A DNA stretch of 8,442 nucleotides. It comes from Bacillota bacterium (GTDB taxonomy: Bacteria; Bacillota; UBA4882; JAAYXC01). The notes under the pieces were generated by a model. The model had not been told where the DNA came from and did no database searches. It worked only from the letters and a program-made list of their open reading frames with translations. A program made the translations under genes and the position numbers. Shown in pieces: positions 1 to 5,574 of the stretch; the stretch's first letter is position 1, and every line of letters starts with the position of its first letter. The stretch lies in NCBI GenBank assembly GCA_012516115.1, contig JAAYXC010000225.1:1-8442 (forward strand), given 5' to 3'.

Positions 1-35
1 CTATCTTCATCAAGTTTAGCTGTTTTTAAATACAT
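1..35 (-). CDS. 5' tip of an unidentified minus-strand gene, truncated by the window edge
   Basis: Read on the minus strand, an ATG at 35-33 opens a frame beginning MYLKTAKLDED that runs off the left edge. An AAGGAG ribosome-binding site lies 11 nt upstream of the ATG, which supports a real start. The DNA is AT-rich, unlike the rest of the window. Some IS4/IS1634-type transposases start in a similar way (short, basic, Met-Tyr/Phe-aliphatic), and insertion-sequence debris lies just upstream. Eleven codons are too few to assign a family, so the transposase idea is only an inference. Confidence 0.35.
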   Translation of the reverse strand, partial: MYLKTAKLDED

Positions 36-182
36 TATTATCACTTCTCCTTAATTACTTTACTTTTCAAGTTGTACTTATTGTTTAATTTTGGTAATTT
101 AGTATATATTACTAATTTTTCCAAGGATTTTCCATTGAAACATTGTTCAACAGTTGCCTTTACGACTCATTGAGCATGCATA
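36..182. other. AT-rich upstream region of the left-edge gene
   Basis: This stretch is strongly AT-rich and holds no coding frame I can support. It contains a perfect 6-bp inverted repeat, TTAGTA and TACTAA around a 5-nt centre (99-115), which could be an operator for the minus-strand gene or part of an insertion-sequence end. No convincing -35/-10 pair was found for the minus-strand gene. The sharp base-composition contrast with the GC-rich genes on the right suggests acquired DNA. Confidence 0.4.
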
Positions 183-271
183 TTCCAGTCAAATTGGGTA
201 CCTGTTTCGATTCAAACTGGATACTTGTTCCGGTCCAAACTGGACACGTATTCCGGTCCAAAGTAGACATG
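183..271. repeat. Four degenerate 22-23 bp direct repeats, probably a remnant IS21-family end
   Basis: Four units begin with TTC at 183, 206, 228 and 251, so the period is 22-23 bp. The best-preserved unit reads TTCCGGTCCAAACTGGACAC; the others differ by several substitutions. Multiple copies of a 'gtccagtttggaccgg'-like unit are characteristic of the termini of IS21-family (istA/istB) elements, where the transposase binds. No istA or istB gene is present, so this looks like an abandoned end. The identification rests on remembered resemblance, not a database match. Confidence 0.5.
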
Positions 272-616
272 TTCGAAGCAAAGTGAGGAAACTCCCGGAT
301 TTAGTTTAGCGGTTTTAAACCTCGGTCATCAAGAAAAAATAAATCAACCCGTTTCAACAGATTAAAGAATCCGAAGTAGGTACCGCCGCCACGGGCCCCG
401 GAAATGAATCATCCCTTCTTAAAATTGGAAAAAAGTAGGATTATCGTCGAACCAAAGCGAAAAACGAGATTCACGCTTTCCCCCGCCTCCTGTCGGATAC
501 TCCACCATCGCCGATTTAGAGAGGAGAGATCGGAAGGTTTCGGCCGGTAATCCAGCCTCTACGGAGGAAAGCGGACTAAATCTTCTCTCTGCTCCCCATC
601 CGGGAGGCCAGGGTTT
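272..616. other. Intergenic stretch without a recognisable gene
   Basis: I see no supported gene here. Base composition rises from AT-rich at the left towards the GC-rich average at the right. An 84-codon minus-strand frame (419-673) exists, but it overlaps the promoter of the next gene, has no good ribosome-binding site and resembles no family I know. A small inverted repeat (CCGAT and ATCGG) occurs around 511-533. The stretch may be degraded mobile-element or gene remnant sequence. Confidence 0.4.
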
Positions 617-645
617 TGGACAAACAATATATAGGGGTTTATAAT
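617..645 (+). promoter_or_regulatory. Sigma-A-type promoter of the hydrolase-GNAT/nrd transcript
   Basis: A -35 element TGGACA (617-622, five of six consensus bases) is separated by exactly 17 bp from a perfect -10 element TATAAT (640-645). Transcription would start near 652, giving a leader of about 45 nt before the ATG at 698. It is the only strong promoter-like pair I found upstream of the gene string. An NrdR-box-like palindrome occupies its spacer, so repression by NrdR would block polymerase binding. Confidence 0.7.
622..637 (+). promoter_or_regulatory. NrdR box 1 (operator within the promoter spacer)
   Basis: The 16-mer AAACAATATATAGGGG matches the published NrdR-box consensus (acaCwAtATaTwGtgt, from memory) at 13 of 16 positions. 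That includes all ten positions of the core C-W-ATATAT-W-G (625-634). It lies between the -35 and -10 elements, the usual place for NrdR repression. The nrdR gene itself lies about 1.5 kb downstream on the same strand, so autoregulation is likely. Confidence 0.6.
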
Positions 646-653
646 AAATAAAA

Positions 654-669
654 GCACAACATATGGCCC
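654..669 (+). promoter_or_regulatory. NrdR box 2 (weaker, 32 bp from box 1)
   Basis: The 16-mer GCACAACATATGGCCC matches 10 of 16 positions of the NrdR-box consensus and 8 of 10 of its core. On its own it is weak. Its core begins at 657, exactly 32 bp after the core of box 1 at 625. NrdR boxes normally come in pairs about three helical turns (31-32 bp) apart, so the spacing is the main support. It would overlap the start of transcription. Confidence 0.45.
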
Positions 670-697
670 CCAAACTACCCGCGCGGAGGTTTTCTTT

Positions 698-2047
698 ATG
701 ACTTCTCTATCCGTGCGCCAGGAAGCCGTCGAACTTCCGGTAGGAGGGCTTACCTTACGGGGAATGCTCCATCGCCCGGCGGCCCCCGGCCGTTATCCGG
801 CGGTCGTTTTCTACCACGGCTTTACCGGCCAGAAGGCCGAGAAGAACTTTCTCTTCGTCCGATTTTCCCGGCTTTTGGCTTCCCTTGGTTTTGTCTGTGC
901 GCGGTTCGATTTCAGCGGCAGCGGCGAGAGCGACGGCGATTTCACCGCCATGACCTTAAGCGGTGAAGTGGCCGAGGCCAAAGGGATCCTGGGCTATACC
1001 GCGGGCCTGCCTTTCGTCGATCCCGGCCGCGTTTTCCTCCTCGGCCTTTCCATGGGCGGGGCGATCGCCAGCATCGTGGCCGGCGATGAACCGGAGAAAG
1101 TGAAAGGCCTCGTGCTCTGGGCGCCGGCCGGGACCATGCCCGAACTGATAAAGGCGATGGTGACGCCGGAAAGGTCGGCGGAGTTGGAGGAAGACGGCCG
1201 GCTCGATCTGGGCGGCCTTTGTCTCGGCCGGTCTTTCCTGGCCGACCTCGCCGGATGGGACATCTACGGCCGGGCCGTCGGTTTTCCGGGGCCCGTCCTC
1301 ATCGTCCACGGGGATGCCGACCAGACGGTCCCCATCGCCGCTTCCCACCGGTACAAGGAGATCTACGGCCCGCGCGCCGTCCTGCACGTGCTCCCCGGCG
1401 CGGATCATACCTTTAACCGGACTGCTTGGGCGGAGGAAGTATTCTCGGTTACCCGGGACTTCCTCCTGGCGCAGGTGGCTCTTCCCGGAGGAGGGGGCCG
1501 GGAAATGAAGACCACGGCTACCGCTTCACCTTTTTCGGTTAGGCGGGCTACCATGGACGATCTTGCGGCCATCGAGGAGATTTATAACGAAGCGGGGATC
1601 GCCACCACCGCTTCCTTCGAGCTTGCGCCCCGCAGCGTAGAGGAGGCCCAGGCCTGGTTTGACGCCCACGGCCCCGCCTACCCGATCTTCGTGGCCGTGC
1701 GCGACGGCCGCGTCATCGGTTGGGCTTCGTTGAGCCCTTACAGTCCCATGGCCGCTTACCGCTATACCGTGGAGGACTCGGTTTACGTCCATTCCGGTTT
1801 TCGCCGCCACGGCGTGGGGCACGCCCTCTTGGCCGCGGTGGTCGAGGCCGCGGCCGCGCTCGGGTATCGTGCGGTGGTGGCCAAGATCGTCGCCGGCAAC
1901 GAGGCCAGCCTGGCCTTGCACCGGAAAGCGGGTTTCGTCCCCGTCGGAAAGCTCGTCGGGGTAGGATATAAATTCGATAGGTGGTTGGACGTGGATCTTC
2001 TCGAGTTATTCCTTCCCGCGGGCGCGGACTCCCCCCCGGCGGGATAG
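698..2047 (+). CDS. Alpha/beta hydrolase fused to a GNAT N-acetyltransferase (Pat/MddA-like)
   Basis: This is a 449-residue two-domain protein. Residues 1-262 form an alpha/beta hydrolase of the S33/esterase type: oxyanion motif HGFTG (40-44), nucleophile elbow GLSMG with Ser118, acid HGDADQTVP (probably Asp208) and His237 in GADHTF. Residues 270-440 form a GNAT domain close to phosphinothricin/methionine-sulfoximine acetyltransferases: IYNEAGIATTASFE (295-308), VEDSVYV (358-364), acetyl-CoA loop RRHGVG (369-374), NEASLALHRKAGF (401-413) and KFDRWLDV (425-432). Likely activities are a cytoplasmic carboxyl-ester hydrolase and acetylation of an amino-acid-like amine; substrates are unknown. The start has GGAGG 8 nt upstream. 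Homologues of each half are normally separate proteins. No signal peptide is visible. The gene lies directly behind the NrdR-box promoter and ahead of nrdR. Confidence 0.88.
   Translation: MTSLSVRQEAVELPVGGLTLRGMLHRPAAPGRYPAVVFYHGFTGQKAEKNFLFVRFSRLLASLGFVCARFDFSGSGESDGDFTAMTLSGEVAEAKGILGYTAGLPFVDPGRVFLLGLSMGGAIASIVAGDEPEKVKGLVLWAPAGTMPELIKAMVTPERSAELEEDGRLDLGGLCLGRSFLADLAGWDIYGRAVGFPGPVLIVHGDADQTVPIAASHRYKEIYGPRAVLHVLPGADHTFNRTAWAEEVFSVTRDFLLAQVALPGGGGREMKTTATASPFSVRRATMDDLAAIEEIYNEAGIATTASFELAPRSVEEAQAWFDAHGPAYPIFVAVRDGRVIGWASLSPYSPMAAYRYTVEDSVYVHSGFRRHGVGHALLAAVVEAAAALGYRAVVAKIVAGNEASLALHRKAGFVPVGKLVGVGYKFDRWLDVDLLELFLPAGADSPPAG
1487..1507 (+). promoter_or_regulatory. Internal ribosome-binding site and ATG at the hydrolase/GNAT junction
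   Basis: A strong Shine-Dalgarno GGAGGAGG (1487-1494) is followed, with suitable spacing, by an in-frame ATG at 1505-1507 (Met270). This is exactly where the hydrolase ends and the GNAT domain begins. The free-standing product would be a 180-residue GNAT, a normal length for the Pat family. It looks like the preserved start of a once-separate gene and may still yield a second product. The Gly-rich linker residues before Met270 are simply the translation of this GGA/GGG-rich signal. Confidence 0.5.
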
Positions 2048-2060
2048 ATGATTTGCACCA

Positions 2061-2083
2061 GTGAGAGAAAAATTTTATCTCAC
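2061..2083 (+). other. Small hairpin after the hydrolase-GNAT gene
   Basis: GTGAGA (2061-2066) and TCTCAC (2078-2083) form a perfect 6-bp stem around an A/T-rich loop, 13 nt past the stop codon. No T-run follows, so it is not a convincing intrinsic terminator and transcription probably continues into nrdR. It overlaps the left end of the longer palindromic repeat that follows. Confidence 0.35.
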
Positions 2084-2167
2084 AAAGCCGTAAAGATCGC
2101 AAAGAGTAATTAGACATTAAGTTTCGATGTTTTCTTGGCGTTCTTTGTGTTCTTGGGGAGATAAAAT
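2072..2167. repeat. 96-bp palindromic (MITE/REP-like) repeat before nrdR
   Basis: The element is bounded by a perfect 10-bp inverted repeat, ATTTTATCTC at 2072-2081 and GAGATAAAAT at 2158-2167. The inner arms are also imperfectly complementary and rich in CAAAG / AAAGA / CGC blocks. They resemble the 'cgcaaagacgcaaag' type of dispersed palindrome known from several bacterial lineages. It encodes no protein. Its right end touches the region just upstream of nrdR and supplies a spurious TTG start (2171). As RNA it could fold into a long hairpin between the two genes. Confidence 0.55.
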
Positions 2168-2191
2168 CGTTTGACGAGAGGAAAATTCACG

Positions 2192-2704
2192 GTGCGCTGT
2201 CCATTCTGCGGCCATTTGGAAAGCAGAGTCCTGGACACGCGTTCCCTGGAAGGCGGGGTGGCCATCCGGCGCCGCCGGGAATGCCTGGCCTGCGCCCGCC
2301 GTTTCACCACCTACGAGCGGGCGGAGGAGCGCCCTCTCTTTGTGATCAAGAAGGATGGACGGCGGGAGCAGTTCGATCGAGGGAAGATCCTGGCCGGGTT
2401 GCGCAAGGCCTGTGAAAAGCGGCCCATCCCCGCCACCGTCCTGGAGGACCTGGTGGAGCGGATCGAGTACGAACTGCGGGCCAGGGGGATGCGTGAGGTG
2501 CCCACGCGGGAGATCGGGGAACGCCTCATGGAAGAGCTCCGGCGACTCGACGAAGTGGCCTACGTCCGCTTCGCCTCGGTTTACCGGGAGTTCAAGGATC
2601 TCGAGACTTTCCATCGCGAATTAGAAACCCTCCGCTCCGGCCGCGCGCCAGAAGAGATTACCGAAGGGAGGAACTCGGATTGGCCAAACGCGAAGAAGAA
2701 CTGA
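2192..2704 (+). CDS. nrdR: Transcriptional repressor NrdR
   Basis: NrdR is the zinc-finger/ATP-cone repressor of ribonucleotide reductase genes; it senses ATP/dATP and binds paired NrdR boxes. The protein (170 residues) opens with the canonical MRCPFCG. The zinc ribbon is Cys3, Cys6, Cys31 and Cys34, followed by RRFTTYE (36-42), and the ATP-cone begins at about 48 (PLFVIKKDGRREQFDR). I chose the GTG at 2192 because it matches the family N-terminus and has AGAGGA 9 nt upstream. A TTG at 2171 would add seven residues encoded partly by repeat DNA. Its 3' end overlaps nrdD by 25 nt, implying translational coupling. It probably regulates its own transcript through the boxes at 622-669. Confidence 0.95.
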   Translation: MRCPFCGHLESRVLDTRSLEGGVAIRRRRECLACARRFTTYERAEERPLFVIKKDGRREQFDRGKILAGLRKACEKRPIPATVLEDLVERIEYELRARGMREVPTREIGERLMEELRRLDEVAYVRFASVYREFKDLETFHRELETLRSGRAPEEITEGRNSDWPNAKKN

Positions 2705-4791
2705 CCGTTCTGAACATGCCCGCCCGGAAGGGCGAGGTGGCTAAGATCCTTACCTTGCAGCCGGTGCGGCCGGTGGATAGAATCTTCAAGTCCATCCGCA
2801 AGCGCGACGGTCGTATCGTCCCCTTCGACCGGGAGAAGATTACCGCCGCCATCTTCAAGGCCGCACGGGCGGTCGGCGGGGAAGACCGTCAGCTGGCCGA
2901 GGAGCTTTCCGAAGCGGTGGTGAAGTACCTGGCGGCCAAGAAAGGGGCCGGGATCCCCACCGTGGAAGAGGTCCAGGACGCGGTGGAGAAAGTCCTGATC
3001 GAGACCGGTCATGCCAAGACGGCCAAGGCCTTCATTCTCTACCGCGATCGGCGGACGAGGATCCGCGAGGCCAAGTCCGAGCTCATGGACGTGGTCCAGG
3101 AGATCCTGGTGGAGACGAACCGTGAAAACGCCAACATCGGGAACTCGCCCTCGGCCAAGATGCTCCAGATCGCCTCGGCGGCGAGCAAACGTTATTATCT
3201 TGCCCGGCTCCTGCCGGAAGAGATCGCCCGGGCCCACATCGAGGGGGAGATCCACATCCACGATCTGGACTTCTACGCCAAGACCTTGACCTGCATCCAG
3301 ATCCCCCTGGGCCGGCTGCTCCGGGAGGGTTTCGACAACGGCCACGGCTACATCCGGCCGCCCAAACGCATCGGGTCCGCCGCCGCCTTAGCCTGCATCA
3401 TCCTCCAGAGCTCCCAGAACGACATGCACGGCGGACAGGCCTTCCCCTTCTTCGACCGCGACATGGCACCTTTTGTCGGCAATGCCGGCGAAGACGAGGT
3501 CTACCAGGCCATGGAGGCCTTGATCTATAACCTCAACTCCATGCACAGCCGGGCCGGGGCCCAGGTCCCCTTCAGCAGCATCAACGTGGGTACGGACACC
3601 AGTCCCGAGGGCAGGATGATCACCCGTTGCCTGCTTTTGGCCCACGAGCGGGGTCTCGGCCGGGGCGAGACTCCCATCTTCCCGAACATCATCTTCCGGG
3701 TGAAGAAAGGCATCAACTTCGAGCCGGGGGACCCGAACTACGACCTCTTCCGACTGGCCATGCGCGTCTCGGCCCAGCGGTTAAATCCGACCTTCTCTTT
3801 CATGGACTCCTCCTTCAACCGGCCTTACGGCACGGAGGTCGGCTACATGGGGTGTCGGACGCGGGTCATCGGCAACCGCCACGGTCCGGAGGTGACCGAG
3901 GGCCGCGGAAATCTTTCCTTCACCACGGTGAATCTCCCCCGGGTGGCCCTGCGGGCTGGGGGAGACCTGGAAGCTTTTTACGACGGGCTGGAGGCGGTCA
4001 TGGACCTGGCCGCGCGCCAGCTCTACCATCGTTTCCGCATCCAATCGCGGCTCAAGGTCAAGGACATGCCCTTCCTTATGGGCCAACACCTTTACCTCGA
4101 CGCGGAGAAGCTCGGGCCGGAGGACCAGATCCTCCCCGTCATCAAACACGGGACCCTTTCCATCGGTTTCATCGGCCTGGCCGAGACCCTGACCGTCCTT
4201 ACCGGCACGCACCACGGCGCCGGCGAGGACGCCCGCCAGCTCGGTTACGAGATCGTGGGTTTCATGCGGCGCAAGGTGGACCAGCTGGCCGAGGAATACG
4301 ACCTGAACTTCACCCTGCTCGCCACCCCGGCCGAGGGGCTCTCCGGCCGGTTCGTGGCCTTAGACCGCAAGATGTTCGGGGTCATCCCGGGGGTGACGGA
4401 TAAGGAGTATTACACCAACAGCTTTCATGTACCGGTGGACTTCGAGATCACGAGCTACGACAAGGTGGCCATCGAGGGACCCTTCCACCGGCTGACCAAC
4501 GCCGGCCACATCAGTTATGTGGAGCTGTCCGCTCCTCCCATTCATAACCTGGAAGCCTATGAAACCCTGCTTCGTCATATGGCCGCCTGCGACATGGGTT
4601 ACGTGGGGATCAACTTCCCCATCGACGAATGCCGTACCTGCGGCCACCGGGGGATCTTCCCCGAGGACTGCCCCTCCTGCGGTTCAAGCGACATCCGCCG
4701 GGTGCGGCGGATCACCGGGTATCTCTCGACGGTGGATCGGTTCAACGACGCCAAGCGGGCCGAGTTGCGGGACCGGAGGCCGCATTGTTGA
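2680..4791 (+). CDS. nrdD: Anaerobic (class III) ribonucleoside-triphosphate reductase NrdD
   Basis: NrdD is a cytoplasmic glycyl-radical enzyme that reduces ribonucleoside triphosphates to dNTPs without oxygen. The 703-residue protein has an N-terminal ATP-cone (about 34-125), then the catalytic barrel. Cys205 in TLTCIQ and finger-loop Cys392 in YMGCRTR align with the E. coli Cys79 and Cys290 positions. The C-terminus carries a Cys4 zinc site (Cys651, 654, 664, 667) and the glycyl-radical loop RRITGYL, with the probable radical at Gly680. The start is TTG with GGGAGGA 7 nt upstream, inside nrdR. An ATG at 2716 is a possible alternative. The activase nrdG follows. I cannot tell the reductant (formate or a redoxin) from sequence alone. 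Confidence 0.95.
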   Translation: MAKREEELTVLNMPARKGEVAKILTLQPVRPVDRIFKSIRKRDGRIVPFDREKITAAIFKAARAVGGEDRQLAEELSEAVVKYLAAKKGAGIPTVEEVQDAVEKVLIETGHAKTAKAFILYRDRRTRIREAKSELMDVVQEILVETNRENANIGNSPSAKMLQIASAASKRYYLARLLPEEIARAHIEGEIHIHDLDFYAKTLTCIQIPLGRLLREGFDNGHGYIRPPKRIGSAAALACIILQSSQNDMHGGQAFPFFDRDMAPFVGNAGEDEVYQAMEALIYNLNSMHSRAGAQVPFSSINVGTDTSPEGRMITRCLLLAHERGLGRGETPIFPNIIFRVKKGINFEPGDPNYDLFRLAMRVSAQRLNPTFSFMDSSFNRPYGTEVGYMGCRTRVIGNRHGPEVTEGRGNLSFTTVNLPRVALRAGGDLEAFYDGLEAVMDLAARQLYHRFRIQSRLKVKDMPFLMGQHLYLDAEKLGPEDQILPVIKHGTLSIGFIGLAETLTVLTGTHHGAGEDARQLGYEIVGFMRRKVDQLAEEYDLNFTLLATPAEGLSGRFVALDRKMFGVIPGVTDKEYYTNSFHVPVDFEITSYDKVAIEGPFHRLTNAGHISYVELSAPPIHNLEAYETLLRHMAACDMGYVGINFPIDECRTCGHRGIFPEDCPSCGSSDIRRVRRITGYLSTVDRFNDAKRAELRDRRPHC

Positions 4792-4799
4792 GACCGGTA

Positions 4800-4823
4800 G
4801 TTCGTCGCTCGCAGCTCGTGGTT
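4800..4823 (-). repeat. Degenerate heptamer repeat, inverted relative to the copy at 5027-5055
   Basis: On the minus strand this reads as three diverged 7-mers (CACGAGC, TGCGAGC, GACGAAC), the same theme as the perfect CGAGCGA tandem 200 bp to the right, in the opposite orientation. It begins 8 nt after the nrdD stop. Together the two copies bracket the nrdD-nrdG junction like the ends of a small mobile palindromic element. Confidence 0.45.
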
Positions 4824-4865
4824 GGACATTCTGGTGGACGAGGGCACCGGTCGGCCCCGCTTAAC

Positions 4866-4897
4866 CGGTCGTTTCGTGGTGGTCACGGAGACGACCG
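4866..4897 (+). other. Hairpin in the nrdD-nrdG intergenic region
   Basis: CGGTCGT (4866-4872) pairs perfectly with ACGACCG (4891-4897). A further CGTG/CACG stem (4875-4878 with 4884-4887) continues inside after a small internal loop. There is only a weak GTTT after it, so it is not a clear terminator. It could slow exonuclease decay or set the NrdD:NrdG ratio. The 156 bp between the two genes contain no other gene I can see. Confidence 0.35.
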
Positions 4898-4947
4898 TCC
4901 GTTTAGGACCCTAGCCATTGCATGTCATTCGGAGGCAAACCATTAAA

Positions 4948-5574
4948 ATGGAAATAGACATGGTCGGATTCGGTTCCTCTAATTCCCCGCAACGTCCGGT
5001 AGGCCATAGTCCGGATCCCTGCGCCTCGAGCGACGAGCGACGAGCGACGAGCGACCGAATTCTCCGCCTGGCCGGGCTCGTCAAAGAGAGCGTCGTCGAC
5101 GGTCCCGGGTTGCGGGCGGTGGTCTTCGTCCAGGGCTGCCCGCACCGGTGTCCGGGCTGCCATAACCCCAAGACCTGGGACCCGGCGGGTGGTTTCCTTA
5201 TGACCGTCGAAGAACTATGGGACGAGATCAAGGGCCTCCGCCTCCTACGGGGGATCACCTACAGCGGCGGCGAACCCTTCGCCCAGGCGGCGCCGTTGGC
5301 CCTGCTGGCCGAGCGGATCAAGGGAAAAGGCTGGGACCTCTTCGTTTATACCGGTTATACCTGGGAGGAGTTGCAGCGGCGACGCACGCATGACCCGGGG
5401 AGCGATCGCCTCCTGCGGCTGGCCGACGTGCTGGTCGACGGTCCGTTCATCCTAGCCGCACGTGACCCGCGCCTACCTTTCCGCGGTTCGCGCAACCAGC
5501 GTCTGATCGACCTGCGCGCCTCGGAGGGGGCCGGTAGGTCGGTGATCTGGGAGGTGCCGGCTTGGACGGACTGA
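4948..5574 (+). CDS. nrdG: Anaerobic ribonucleotide reductase activating protein NrdG (radical SAM)
   Basis: NrdG uses a [4Fe-4S] cluster and S-adenosylmethionine to install the glycyl radical on NrdD. Numbered from the ATG at 4948 (208 residues), the cluster motif is Cys64-x3-Cys68-x2-Cys71 in QGCPHRCPGCHN, preceded by VDGPGLR (50-56). YSGGEPF and the C-terminal FRGSRNQRLIDL follow. The conserved domain begins only at about residue 38 (ILRLAG). The first ~37 residues are not family-like, and SSDERRATSD (27-36) is the translation of a heptamer repeat. GGAGG lies 12 nt before the ATG. A TTG at 4918 and an ATG at 4960 are other possible starts; none lies closer to the domain. It overlaps pgeF by 13 nt. 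Confidence 0.92.
   Translation: MEIDMVGFGSSNSPQRPVGHSPDPCASSDERRATSDRILRLAGLVKESVVDGPGLRAVVFVQGCPHRCPGCHNPKTWDPAGGFLMTVEELWDEIKGLRLLRGITYSGGEPFAQAAPLALLAERIKGKGWDLFVYTGYTWEELQRRRTHDPGSDRLLRLADVLVDGPFILAARDPRLPFRGSRNQRLIDLRASEGAGRSVIWEVPAWTD
5027..5055 (+). repeat. Perfect 7-bp tandem repeat (CGAGCGA x4) inside the nrdG 5' end
   Basis: Four exact copies of CGAGCGA occupy 5027-5054, with one further matching base. The array lies inside the nrdG frame between the available start codons and the conserved domain. Because 7 is not a multiple of 3, gain or loss of one or two copies would put the start out of frame with the enzyme domain. A diverged inverted copy lies at 4800-4823. Confidence 0.8.

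Noticed and set aside
183..271. Short CRISPR-like array
   Set aside because: The units are contiguous, degenerate 22-23 bp repeats with no unique spacers, unlike a CRISPR array.
419..673. 84-codon minus-strand frame upstream of the hydrolase-GNAT gene
   Set aside because: It overlaps the promoter and NrdR boxes, lacks a good ribosome-binding site and has no recognisable motif or normal protein composition.
2171..2191. Upstream TTG start for nrdR (177 residues)
   Set aside because: The extra seven residues are not family-like and derive from DNA next to the palindromic repeat; the GTG at 2192 gives the canonical MRCPFCG start with a good ribosome-binding site.
2117..3345. Long minus-strand frames opposite nrdR and nrdD (165 and 254 codons)
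   Set aside because: They are antisense shadows of strongly conserved genes in GC-rich DNA, where the complementary frames stay open by codon bias.
4866..4910. Intrinsic terminator between nrdD and nrdG
   Set aside because: The hairpin has an internal loop and no T-run after it, and nrdG is expected to be co-expressed with nrdD.
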